64,000 bases of DNA from Brevibacterium yomogidense (GTDB taxonomy: Bacteria; Actinomycetota; Actinomycetes; Actinomycetales; Brevibacteriaceae): the NCBI RefSeq assembly GCF_016107685.1, contig NZ_JABASY010000001.1, positions 586,187-650,186 on the forward strand. Reading direction: 5' to 3'. A program made the translations under genes and the position numbers. Below, piece after piece: positions 42,654-51,159 of this stretch. Within the stretch, counting starts at the first letter, position 1, and every line of letters starts with the position of its first letter. The notes under the pieces are model-generated. The model saw only the letters and a list, made by a program, of their open reading frames with translations, ran no database searches and had not been told where the DNA came from.

Positions 42654-43234
42654 GCTGGTCGTGGTGCGCTGCGCGATTGGCAGTCGACTCTCACTCAGGA
42701 TCACGGTAACGCCACGGAACTGGTCTCCACGCTTGAATCGATCGACGACGTTCGCGTGGTCAATAGTTCTGTGGCGATCTACATTCTCAATGTGGCGGAG
42801 TCATAGACACCGACGGTAGTACCGACGGCTTCGTTGAACGCCTGCGTATGAGCGGAGCGGTGGCGAAGCCAATCGGTCCGGCGGCGGTTCGTCTGGTGAC
42901 CCATCGAGAGGTTGAAGAGTCGATTTGGAGCGCTTTGTGCACGCGATATCCGCCGCCGTGTGAGGAGGCGTGTGTTGGCGGCGCGTGTGTTAGCCGACAC
43001 AGCCGCGTGCAGAAGATGAAGGCTCTGGTCTAATTTGCCGTGGAGATTCGGCTACGGTAATTCGTTGCTACTGCTTGCCAGGATTCAGGTTACCCACCGC
43101 GACGCTCGCGATGTCAACACAGCCCGCACTCACGGACGTGTAGCCATTGAAGACGTATTGGCGTGGGTATGGAAATGCGAAGCCACCAAGCATGATGTCG
43201 GCGTCGTTTTTTGCACAAGAAGACGATAGCTGGA
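42654..43234. other. Decaying intergenic region
   Basis: 580 bp without an intact gene. 42690-42806 keeps a rightward frame ending LNVAES that looks like the tail of a lost protein; 42779-43000 gives scrambled Arg-rich frames; 43080-43200 retains a transporter remnant (annotated separately). Confidence 0.5.
43080..43200 (-). pseudogene. C-terminal remnant of a paralogue of the transporter at 5452
   Basis: The minus strand reads GYTSVSAGCVDIASVAVGNL, against GGFTSVSAGSVVIASVLVSFL at the C-terminus of the 5452-6621 transporter (13 of about 20 identical); upstream, ADIMLGGF resembles PAMLVGGF but is separated by a ~33-nt insertion. At DNA level ACGCTCGCGATG is shared. No intact frame remains. 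Confidence 0.7.
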
Positions 43235-44614
43235 TCAGTGGTCGAGTGTCGCGCCGTCGCCGTGTTCATGTGTTGCTTCGCTCACCGCTCCGCTCGCGAC
43301 AGAGATCTCATTCGGCACCTGAGGCAGTTCGTAGGTGGTGACCACGGCCTCGGCGCCGTCCTCCGTCTTCGTGAGATCCACGATGCTGACGGTCCGAGTC
43401 TCCGGGTCCGTGATGAAGGCGAGGTCGTCGCTCACGGTGAGGTTCGGCATGGGAGTCTGCCATTCGGCGGGCTCCTCCCATGCGTCGGTGACCGGGACCT
43501 CGGCGGCGGTGTCGCCCGAGTCCGGGTCGATGACCCGGAGCGTCCCGTCGGTGCCGAAGACCAGGGCTTCGCCTTCGGGGCCTCGGGCCAGGGAGCAGAA
43601 CGAGTAGCTGGCGGGCAGGTCGACGATCCGGATCTCACCGGAGTCTGTGTCCGTCAGGCTGACCTGTGTGGGGTGCTCCTGCTCCGCGTCGGGGTCAGTC
43701 TTGTAGTCGCCCAGCACGACCGGCGACTCTTCCGAGCCGGCCTGATTGCCGATGCGGGCGTAATCCTGAGCTGCGTCGATGTGCTCGATCGTGTCGCCGT
43801 CGACGACCACGATGCCGTTCTCGCAGCCAAGTGTGATGACGCCATCGGCGGCGACGGCCTCCCCGTGGACGCCCGGGCAGTCGTCGGTGCGGGCGATCTC
43901 CTCACCATCCGCGTCCTGGAGGAGAACGGTGCTGCGGGATTCCTCGGTGCCCTCCGTGAGCACCACGCTTCCGTCCTCGCGGGGGACCGCGACGCCGTGG
44001 TGGGGGTCGGGGAGCGCCTGGTCGTCGGTACTGATGGGGGTGCTCGCGTCCAGAGCGGTGGGGTCGAACGTCTTCACCGCCCCGTCACCGTCGAAGAACG
44101 CGGCCGCGATTCCGTCGTGTACGACCAGGTGGCCGGGGTGACTGCCCTCGACGCGCTGATCACTCAGCACCGGATCCGTCGTGTACGAGTGGCTGTGGTC
44201 GCCGTGCGGCTCCGACCACGTGCCGGTGTCCAGCAGCCGGAAGGAGTCGCCTTCGGTGAGGAAGAGGTGACGGTCGTCGCCGGCTTGGTTGAGGCGGGTG
44301 AACCCGTTTGCGGGAAGGTCCGCGAGTGGGTCGCCGGTGAGCGCGTCGACGACAAGCACCCCGCCGTCGTACGTGACGGCGAGGCGGGGGTTGGCGCCGG
44401 CGGCTTCGTGCGTCTCCCTGTCAGAGGGGTCGACGGCGGGTGCGCCCTCTGCGTGGCTTCCTGAGGCGGTCGATCCGGGAGATGCGGGCTGGCCGCAGCC
44501 GGCCAGGAGGGCCACTGCTGTGATGGCCGCGAGCGATCCGAAGATGCGGGCGGACCGGGGCGTGGCGCGTAGGGACTGGGCGTCTGGGTGTGCGGTGGGG
44601 TGTGAAGGAGTCAT
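43235..44614 (-). CDS. aztD: AztD-like zinc-binding secreted protein
   Basis: 459 residues from ATG 44614; upstream in-frame sequence is non-homologous. Signal peptide with lipobox (AAITAVALLAGCGQ). The remainder is a repetitive beta-propeller-like protein (DGGVLVVDALTGDPLADL, GHLVVHDGIAAAFFDGDG) with His-rich patches GSHAEG, EPHGDHSHSYTTD, DPHHGV and the C-terminal ATHEHGDGATLDH, as in the AztD zinc metallochaperone that loads the AztC binding protein. No aztABC genes are nearby, so it works with a distant transporter or has another role. A decayed partial copy lies at 36506-36790. Confidence 0.78.
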   Translation of the reverse strand: MTPSHPTAHPDAQSLRATPRSARIFGSLAAITAVALLAGCGQPASPGSTASGSHAEGAPAVDPSDRETHEAAGANPRLAVTYDGGVLVVDALTGDPLADLPANGFTRLNQAGDDRHLFLTEGDSFRLLDTGTWSEPHGDHSHSYTTDPVLSDQRVEGSHPGHLVVHDGIAAAFFDGDGAVKTFDPTALDASTPISTDDQALPDPHHGVAVPREDGSVVLTEGTEESRSTVLLQDADGEEIARTDDCPGVHGEAVAADGVITLGCENGIVVVDGDTIEHIDAAQDYARIGNQAGSEESPVVLGDYKTDPDAEQEHPTQVSLTDTDSGEIRIVDLPASYSFCSLARGPEGEALVFGTDGTLRVIDPDSGDTAAEVPVTDAWEEPAEWQTPMPNLTVSDDLAFITDPETRTVSIVDLTKTEDGAEAVVTTYELPQVPNEISVASGAVSEATHEHGDGATLDH

Positions 44615-44734
44615 GGGGGAATGAAAGCCGCCCCCAAGGGTCATTGTCATAGGTGGATATGTAGATGGGTGCATGTGACAGGCCGCGCCACTCGACGCCC
44701 GGCGAGATGCGGAGCATCGCGTACCATTCGGATC

Positions 44735-44800
44735 GAGCGCAGGGAGCGCAAACGACGAGCGCAGGGAGCGCAAACGACGAGCGCAGGGAGCGCACACGAC
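44735..44800. repeat. Three 22-bp tandem repeats
   Basis: Units at 44735, 44757 and 44779 of GAGCGCAGGGAGCGCAAACG plus AC, the third with one change. They end 14 bp before the GTG of the lipoprotein gene and lie in the divergent aztD/lipoprotein promoter region. Confidence 0.8.
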
Positions 44801-44814
44801 GAGTGGGAGGTACC

Positions 44815-45405
44815 GTGACACGGACCCGACGCCTGACGATGACCGCGATCGCAATAGGAGTGGCAGCGATCCTCACCGCATGCACGGGAGGCACCGATGA
44901 GGGCGGCGGTGCGCAGGATCCGACGTCGGCAGCCGGCGCAGAAGCCGGTGGCGACGAAGTCGAGGGTTCGGCGAAGGCGGCGGGCCTCGACCCCGAGAAT
45001 CTTCCGGACCCTGTCCACACGGTGGACGTTCCCGCGACCGTCGACGACGATCCCGACGCAACCATGACCGTCGACTTCTACGGTCTGACACGCGACGAGA
45101 AGACCGTCATCGCGCAGTTCGGTTTCACCGTCAACAGTGATGCCGACGTGAACAAGGACCTGTGGACCTACCTGGATGGCGTCGCGTGGAGCCCGCACCT
45201 CATCGACACCACCAACCTCACGAAGCACACCGTGCTGACCAACGTCCGCGAAAGAGCGCAGAGCGCGTATCAGTCGGTCAAGTTCGAGCCTGGCGAAACG
45301 TACTACGCGTTCGCCGTCTTCGCCGCTCCGCCGAACGACGTGAAGACCGTCGCCGTGAACGCCGTCGACGGAGCACCGCTCATCCGAGATGTGGTCATCC
45401 AGTGA
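44815..45405 (+). CDS. Lipoprotein of unknown function
   Basis: 196 residues from GTG 44815 (GGGAGG upstream). Signal TMTAIAIGVAAILTACTGG with lipobox LTAC. The mature part begins with a Gly/Glu-rich linker, then a beta-sandwich-like domain (ATMTVDFYGLTRDEKTVIAQFGFTV ... DKDLWTYLDGVAW-type text, AFAVFAAPPNDVKTVAVNAVDG) similar in flavour to surface proteins paired with OmpA-domain proteins. Its stop overlaps the next gene's GTG by 4 bp, so the two are translationally coupled and may act together in the envelope. Confidence 0.75.
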   Translation: MTRTRRLTMTAIAIGVAAILTACTGGTDEGGGAQDPTSAAGAEAGGDEVEGSAKAAGLDPENLPDPVHTVDVPATVDDDPDATMTVDFYGLTRDEKTVIAQFGFTVNSDADVNKDLWTYLDGVAWSPHLIDTTNLTKHTVLTNVRERAQSAYQSVKFEPGETYYAFAVFAAPPNDVKTVAVNAVDGAPLIRDVVIQ

Positions 45406-46082
45406 CTCCACACGCCGCAGATTCCACGGGTACCCGCACGCGCCACCTGCCTGCGCGCAGCATTGCTGTGGCGACGGCACTCATGCTGGTGTGCGGGGTG
45501 TTCGGGACGAGCACCGCGTTCGGTGCGGGGGATCGGGACGTGACGGCGGCTTCGGCGACGTCGACCGACCTGGAGCAGGTGAGCGACTACGTGAACCCGG
45601 ATTCGGTGAGTCTGCAGGAGAGCGTCGTCGACCTGAAGGAGGGCCGCGTGGCCCTGAACGACGGAGTCGTGGACCTCACGGAATCCGGCGACGCGATCGA
45701 GCCCGTCGAGACCGTCGAGGAGAGCGCCAGCGGATCGATGATCACGCTCGACACCGACATCCTCTTCGACTTCGACTCCGCCGATCTGAGCGACGACGCG
45801 CAGAAGAAGATCGAAGAACTCACCGAGGACATCCCCACCGGCGCGACCGTCACCGTCGCGGGGCACACGGACTCCCGCGGCGAAGACGACTACAACCAAG
45901 ACCTCTCCGAGCGACGCGCGGAAGCAGTCGCCCAGGTGCTGACCGACGCGGAAGGGAGCCTCACGGTCGAGACCGAAGGCCACGGGGCGAAGGACCCCGT
46001 CGCGTCAGAGACGACCGACGGTGAGGACGACCCGGACGGACGAGCTCAGAACCGGCGGGTGGAGATCACCTTCGACGACTGA
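45402..46082 (+). CDS. Secreted OmpA-family (peptidoglycan-binding) protein
   Basis: 226 residues from GTG 45402. Sec signal peptide (IAVATALMLVCGVFGTSTAFGA), a linker of ~70 residues with repeated VVDLKEG/VVDLTESG, then the OmpA C-terminal domain (~115-226): DILFDFDSADLSDDAQKKIEE, VTVAGHTDSRGEDDYNQDLSERRAEAV and NRRVEITF, including the Asp/Arg pair that contacts diaminopimelate. It is probably fixed non-covalently to the cell wall, in partnership with the co-translated lipoprotein. Confidence 0.88.
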   Translation: MTPHAADSTGTRTRHLPARSIAVATALMLVCGVFGTSTAFGAGDRDVTAASATSTDLEQVSDYVNPDSVSLQESVVDLKEGRVALNDGVVDLTESGDAIEPVETVEESASGSMITLDTDILFDFDSADLSDDAQKKIEELTEDIPTGATVTVAGHTDSRGEDDYNQDLSERRAEAVAQVLTDAEGSLTVETEGHGAKDPVASETTDGEDDPDGRAQNRRVEITFDD

Positions 46083-46257
46083 GGCGGGGCCGTCTGCGGG
46101 GCTCGTCTCGACTGATGACGGGCACCTGACGCCGTCCGAAGGTGAGGCGCGCAGAAGTGCGACGCGAATCACCCCGCGGGACCGCACTTTTCGTCAAGAG
46201 TGCGAACGGTTCTCACCCATACTTCTTCCAGGTAGCAAGTCTTCTTGGGAGTTGGCA

Positions 46258-47250
46258 GTGGTAGGTCCTCGTTCTCGTCGTCGCGGGCTCAGCGTGCTGG
46301 GCGTGGCGTTCGTCTTCCTCACCGGGTGTGTCAGCACCGACCCCGCCGAGGTGGCGGAGGATGCGATCGCCACGGCCAATGAGATCCCCACCGCGTCGAT
46401 CGATCCCATGCCGACGCCCCCGGCGGAGGATGACGAGGACGATCGCGAACGCGACGCCTCCGACGCGGAATCGGACAGCGCACTGCGCATGCTCTACGAG
46501 CTGGACGTCAAGGGACGCGCCCCGAAGACCGGGTACGACCGGGACCTGTTCGGCTGGCGCGACGACGTCGACCGCAACGGCTGCGACACCCGCAACGACG
46601 TGCTGCGCCGCGACCTCGCGGACATCACCCTGCAGTCCGGCGGGTGCGTGGTGCTCGCCGGATCCCTCACGTCCGACTACACCGGCGACACCTTCGACTT
46701 CATCCGCGGGAGCGGGAACAACATCGACATCGACCACGTCGTGGCCCTGTCGAACGCGTGGCAGACGGGCGCGCAGGAGCTGTCCTACAGCGAGCGCGTC
46801 GAGCTGGGCAACGACCCGGTCAACCTGCTGGCCGTGGAATCGAGCGTCAACCGCTCCAAGGGCGCCAGCGACGCAGCCACCTGGCTGCCGCCTCGCAAGA
46901 GCTACCGCTGCGAGTACGTGGCCCGCCAGATCCAGGTGAAGCACGACTACGACCTCTGGGTCACCCCGCCGGAGTTCGACGCGATGGAGGGCCTGCTGCT
47001 GGACTGCGACCAGGACTCCTTCGGGGACGACGTCTGGCCGGGACGCGGCGGCGGCGACGTGACGTCCGAGCCGCTGTATGAACCCGAAGAGGAGCCGGTG
47101 TCGAGGGCTGAGTCCGGGTCGTCCGGTGGCGGCGTCTACTACAAGAACTGCACCGCCGCCCGCAACGCGGGAGCAGCGCCCGTGCACGCCGGTGACCCGG
47201 GATACGGGAAGCACCTCGACCGCGATGGCGACGGAATCGGCTGCGAGTGA
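46258..47250 (+). CDS. HNH-nuclease (DUF1524-like) lipoprotein with Excalibur domain
   Basis: 330 residues from GTG 46258 (GGGAG six bases upstream). Signal with lipobox FVFLTGC, an acidic linker, then the nuclease domain: NIDIDHVVALSNAWQTGAQ (catalytic DH) near 155-175 and NRSKGASDAATWLPP near 198-212. The C-terminal Excalibur domain YYKNCTAARNAGAAPVHAG ... DRDGDGIGCE binds calcium. Secreted nucleases of this design are common in actinobacteria; lipid anchoring puts the enzyme at the cell surface, for nucleic-acid scavenging or competition. Confidence 0.88.
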   Translation: MVGPRSRRRGLSVLGVAFVFLTGCVSTDPAEVAEDAIATANEIPTASIDPMPTPPAEDDEDDRERDASDAESDSALRMLYELDVKGRAPKTGYDRDLFGWRDDVDRNGCDTRNDVLRRDLADITLQSGGCVVLAGSLTSDYTGDTFDFIRGSGNNIDIDHVVALSNAWQTGAQELSYSERVELGNDPVNLLAVESSVNRSKGASDAATWLPPRKSYRCEYVARQIQVKHDYDLWVTPPEFDAMEGLLLDCDQDSFGDDVWPGRGGGDVTSEPLYEPEEEPVSRAESGSSGGGVYYKNCTAARNAGAAPVHAGDPGYGKHLDRDGDGIGCE

Positions 47251-47325
47251 ATCAGCCCACGAGGGCGTTCGCGGCAGGGGCCTCTCCATGCGGCGGCTCC
47301 GCACGGGTGGATGCGGATCGTCAGC

Positions 47326-47592
47326 TCACCTCCCGGGTGACGGGCGCGGCGAGCCGACTCCGCGCAGGAGCTCAGCGGGTGGAACCCCCAGCCCGTCCGC
47401 CAGCCGCACGATGACATCCAGGGTGGGGTTCCGCCGTCCGCGCTCGATTCCCCCGATGTAGGTCCGGTCCATCCCGATGTCGTCCGCGAACCGCTCCTGC
47501 GAACGCGGGCGCTTTCCGGTCGACCGCCTGGGGTGCATTCTCAGCTCACGCACGCGCAGACCGAACTGGACACGATGGTCAGTGCTCTCCAT
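47326..47592 (-). CDS. Small XRE-family DNA-binding protein
   Basis: 88 residues from ATG 47592 (GGAGAGG upstream). One helix-turn-helix domain fills most of it: FGLRVRELR, SQERFADDIGMDRTYIGGIERGRRNPTLDVIVRLADGLGV. An insert RMHPRRSTGKRPR sits between helices 1 and 2. No ligand domain. It faces the HNH gene tail to tail. Confidence 0.82.
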   Translation of the reverse strand: MESTDHRVQFGLRVRELRMHPRRSTGKRPRSQERFADDIGMDRTYIGGIERGRRNPTLDVIVRLADGLGVPPAELLRGVGSPRPSPGR

Positions 47593-47804
47593 GGAGACAG
47601 CCTCTCCTGCATGATGACTATGAGTCAACGGATTATAAGCACCTGATAGGGTGGCGGCGAGTTCGATACATCTGCTCTTCATGAACTCGTTCTCGCGGCG
47701 GCAGCGCAGCCCCCGTCGAATAACCTCTCACCTCGATTGATCGGTGCATTGCGCCTTGTCACGATGGCCCGGAACTACAGCTTCCGAGCAGACGAGGTCC
47801 ACCG

Positions 47805-48179
47805 ATGAACTCCACAGCACACTCCCTGAGCCGCACCACTGCGTTCCGCACGGTCGCAGTCGTGCTCAGCTCACTCACACTGGCCCTGGGCCTCACCGCA
47901 TGCGGCGGAAACCCCGGCGTCGAGGGGACGTACACCGGCAGCGCGGGAACCACGATGCTGGTCCTCAAAGGCGACGGATCGGCCCTGTACTCCCAGCAGA
48001 AGCGCGCGGGCCTGGAGACGGGGGCCGGGACATGGTCGGTCGATGACGGCGTCCTCCGCGTGGATGTCGATTCGCTCTCCTACGAGATCTTCGCGAACGC
48101 CGATGGGTTCGACGGGACGCTGCTGGTCGAATCGGACAGCAGTTCCTGGAACGAGGAGATCTACACGCGGCAGGAGTGA
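47805..48179 (+). CDS. Small lipoprotein
   Basis: 124 residues; signal peptide with lipobox LGLTACG, mature domain of ~90 residues. The pattern EGTYTGSAGTTMLVLKGDGSALYSQ ... GTWSVDDGVLRVDVDSLSYEIFANADG reads as a small beta-barrel (lipocalin-like repeat of G-x-W/V strands). Function unknown. Confidence 0.75.
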   Translation: MNSTAHSLSRTTAFRTVAVVLSSLTLALGLTACGGNPGVEGTYTGSAGTTMLVLKGDGSALYSQQKRAGLETGAGTWSVDDGVLRVDVDSLSYEIFANADGFDGTLLVESDSSSWNEEIYTRQE

Positions 48180-48325
48180 CACCCCGCCTGGTCCGGGCCA
48201 CACGTGCCCGCACCTCGAAGGCAAGACACACACCATCACGTCCGCAGCCCCTCTCGTAGGATGATCGCGGACTCCCGCTACGCCGTCCGCGCTTCGCGGC
48301 GACGTCCCCCACCAGGAGAATCGAT

Positions 48326-51106
48326 ATGGCAGAACGGACAGCCCCCGCGGCGCACCTGACGGACGACGACCTTGCGATCATGACCTCAGGCCGCCCCTAC
48401 CTGGGTGGCTGGGGCACGGGAGCGCCGTGGATCCTCACCCCCGAAGCACTGACCGAGTTCCGCGGCCGCATGCTGGCGATGGCGACGCACGAGCACGCGC
48501 ACTGCTTCGATGCGGAGCAGGAGGAACTGGGCTACGTCGACTCGGTCCCCCCGCTCGTGCAGCTGACGGCGTACCTGTTCGAAGCTCTCCAGGGACCTTT
48601 CGTCGTGCTGGACGACACGGCGTACAACACTGTGATGGAGGGTTTCAAGCCGGGTGGCGCGGGGAACGGGCGCAGCCTGGCCATCATGTTGTGGCCGGCG
48701 TCGTTCAACGGGATAACGTCCGTGTGGCGGATACTGCGCAGGTACAACGACATCGAGACGACTGCCACGATCATCGTGGAGATGCTTGACGTGCTGGGCG
48801 ATCTTCCGCCCTTGGCGACTGCTGCGCACGCCGCAGCGAAGGCGGTGAGTGCGGCGACGAGCATTCCGCAAGCTCAGCTCGACGCCGCAGACGATGCGCA
48901 GCTCGCACTGCACTTCGCAGGGTCTCTCGACGTCGACGAACTTGCCGCAATACCGTGGCTGCGTGGCCCCGAACACGCGCTGGCGACACTCTCCGGGGAA
49001 CTCGCCGCGTCTGCGAAGGCGCTCGCAGACGCAGACATCCACCTGCCTGCTCTTGAAGAACTGCTTGTGAGCGAGCTGGTGGCAGTGGAGGGCAGCGTCG
49101 CGCCCGAGTTCAGGACGATGTTGGGCGGAGCAACGTTCAGGCGCGTGAGGGAACGAGTCTCTGCAGGGGAACCCACCGAGGTCGACCGGTCCACGCTCTC
49201 GAACCTCTTGGTCCGAGCGATCCGGGGTGGCAACGCTGGGCCGGCTCACCAGTGGACGACAGCGGCCCACTGGATACTCCTCGCCGCGCGGGACCTGAGC
49301 GGTGCGGACCTGGCCCTTTCCTCGATCGACCTCCCGGACTTCGCGGACGACCTCAGCGATCTCCTCAGAGACCAGGGCCAGAGCGTGCCCGACTCTGGCG
49401 ACTCAGTGGAGCACGGCAAGGCTCCGGTGCCTGGTGGACCTTCGGAGCAAGATGAAACAGGCGCGGATACGGACGATCCCTGGACACGCCTCGACGGCAT
49501 GGTGGGCCTCAGCGGTGTGAAGTCGACAGTGCGCAGGGCGCTGCGCGGCGCGGAGCTCGCGCAGCGGCGCCGGGAAGCGGGCATCACCCTCAAGCCCCCG
49601 GCACGGCACCTGCTCTTCCTGGGCAACCCGGGGACGGGGAAGACCGAAGTCGCGCGCCTCATCGGCCAGATCTACCGCGACAGGGGAGTGCTGCGGACCG
49701 GAAAGCTCGTCGAGGCCTCACGCGCAGACCTTGTAGGCGAAGGCATCGGTGAGACAGCGCCGAAAGTGCGGAAGAAGTTCGCCGCTGCGATGGGCGGAGT
49801 GCTCTTCATCGACGAGGCGTACACCCTCAACGTCGAAGGGCACACCGATTACGGGAAGGAAGCCGTCAACGAGCTCATGACGCTCATGGACAACCACCGC
49901 GACGACGTCCTCGTCATCGCTGCCGGCTATCGCGAACAGATGCAGACGCTGCTGCGGGCCAACCCGGGACTGGAATCGCGATTCGGCAACCGGGTGATCT
50001 TCGACGACTTCTCCGACGACGAGCTGGTGGAGATCTTCGAGGGGATGGTGCGGGACGCACACCTGGAGCTGGAGGACGGAGTCGTGAAGGAGGTCCGCTC
50101 CACGCTGCCGCGCAAGCGAACTCCGCGCTACGGCAACGCCCGCGAGATGCGACGACTCTTCGAAGCGACCGTCGAGCGGCAGGGGATGCGGCTGAGCGGC
50201 CGCCTGGACGACCTCACGGATGAAGAGGTCCGCACCCTCACCGTCGCGGACGTGAGGGAGGACCGGCAGGACGACGAGCAGCGACGCCGCATCTTCGTCT
50301 CCGCGGAACGTGACCTCAACAGCCTCGTGGGCCTGGAGCAGATCAAACGGGAGGTCGGCGGGCTGGTCGACGAGGTGCGGATGGAGGAGACGCTGCGAGC
50401 GGCGGGTGTGAGCGCAAACGACGACGCACGACACATGCTGTTCCTCGGGAACCCCGGAACCGGCAAGACGGAGGTTGCGAGGATCCTCGCACGGATCTAC
50501 CACGGACTGGGCCTGCTGTCGCAGGGGCATCTCGTCGAAGTCCACCGATCCGACCTGGTCGCCGGATACATCGGCCAGACGGCGCTCAAGACGGAGGCGA
50601 AGATCGAATCCGCGATCGGCGGGGTGCTCTTCATCGACGAGGCCTACAGCCTCGTGAACGATACGGAGAACGACTTCGGTCAGGAGGCGGTCGCCAAGCT
50701 GCTGACCTTCATGGAGGACTACCGGGACGACCTCGTCGTCATCGCCGCCGGCTATGGAGACGAGATGGACGACTTCCTCGCCTCCAACAGCGGACTGCCG
50801 TCCCGGTTCCCCGTCCACTTCACATTTCCCGACTATTCCGACGACGAGCTGGTCGACGTCCTCGTCCGCTTCGCCCATGCGGACAACCGCAACGTGGGGC
50901 CCGAGGCCCTGGCCGAGGCCCGATCCATCCTGGCGACAAAGCGGAATATGCCGGGATTCGGCAACGCCCGCGACGTCCGCACCCTCTACGCCTCCGCGAA
51001 ACGGCACCAGATCAGCCGTCTGGCAGACGAGCTCTCCTTCCAGGAAGTCACTCCCGAACGCGTGCGGACGCTGCTGCCGGTCGACCTGGCGCGGGCACTG
51101 GTCTGA
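48326..51106 (+). CDS. Tandem AAA+ ATPase (CbxX/CfqX, EccA-like)
   Basis: 926 residues. A ~390-residue N-terminal helical region precedes two CbxX-type AAA+ modules. First: GNPGTGKTEVARLI near 432-445 with Walker B GGVLFIDEAYTL near 490. Second: GNPGTGKTEVARIL near 709-722 with GGVLFIDEAYSL near 765. Both keep arginine fingers and the ESRFGNR/SRFPVHF sensor region. EccA proteins of type VII secretion have one such module; tandem versions are common stand-alone proteins in actinobacteria with unknown clients. The N-terminal part contains THEHAHCFD (HExxH-like) near 54-62. No secretion genes are adjacent. Confidence 0.88.
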   Translation: MAERTAPAAHLTDDDLAIMTSGRPYLGGWGTGAPWILTPEALTEFRGRMLAMATHEHAHCFDAEQEELGYVDSVPPLVQLTAYLFEALQGPFVVLDDTAYNTVMEGFKPGGAGNGRSLAIMLWPASFNGITSVWRILRRYNDIETTATIIVEMLDVLGDLPPLATAAHAAAKAVSAATSIPQAQLDAADDAQLALHFAGSLDVDELAAIPWLRGPEHALATLSGELAASAKALADADIHLPALEELLVSELVAVEGSVAPEFRTMLGGATFRRVRERVSAGEPTEVDRSTLSNLLVRAIRGGNAGPAHQWTTAAHWILLAARDLSGADLALSSIDLPDFADDLSDLLRDQGQSVPDSGDSVEHGKAPVPGGPSEQDETGADTDDPWTRLDGMVGLSGVKSTVRRALRGAELAQRRREAGITLKPPARHLLFLGNPGTGKTEVARLIGQIYRDRGVLRTGKLVEASRADLVGEGIGETAPKVRKKFAAAMGGVLFIDEAYTLNVEGHTDYGKEAVNELMTLMDNHRDDVLVIAAGYREQMQTLLRANPGLESRFGNRVIFDDFSDDELVEIFEGMVRDAHLELEDGVVKEVRSTLPRKRTPRYGNAREMRRLFEATVERQGMRLSGRLDDLTDEEVRTLTVADVREDRQDDEQRRRIFVSAERDLNSLVGLEQIKREVGGLVDEVRMEETLRAAGVSANDDARHMLFLGNPGTGKTEVARILARIYHGLGLLSQGHLVEVHRSDLVAGYIGQTALKTEAKIESAIGGVLFIDEAYSLVNDTENDFGQEAVAKLLTFMEDYRDDLVVIAAGYGDEMDDFLASNSGLPSRFPVHFTFPDYSDDELVDVLVRFAHADNRNVGPEALAEARSILATKRNMPGFGNARDVRTLYASAKRHQISRLADELSFQEVTPERVRTLLPVDLARALV

Positions 51107-51159
51107 CGGGTGCGAGTAGTCTCGTCGGGACGAGTCCAGAGCAGGAGAGGGTGCGGGGA

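Noticed and set aside
46183..46204. Hairpin CGCACTTTT/AAGAGTGCG before the HNH gene
   Set aside because: Short, mismatched stem without a T-run; too weak to call as a terminator or operator.
48326..51106. Type VII (ESX) secretion locus
   Set aside because: Only a tandem CbxX/EccA-like ATPase is present; no EccC, EccB, EccD or WXG100 genes flank it.
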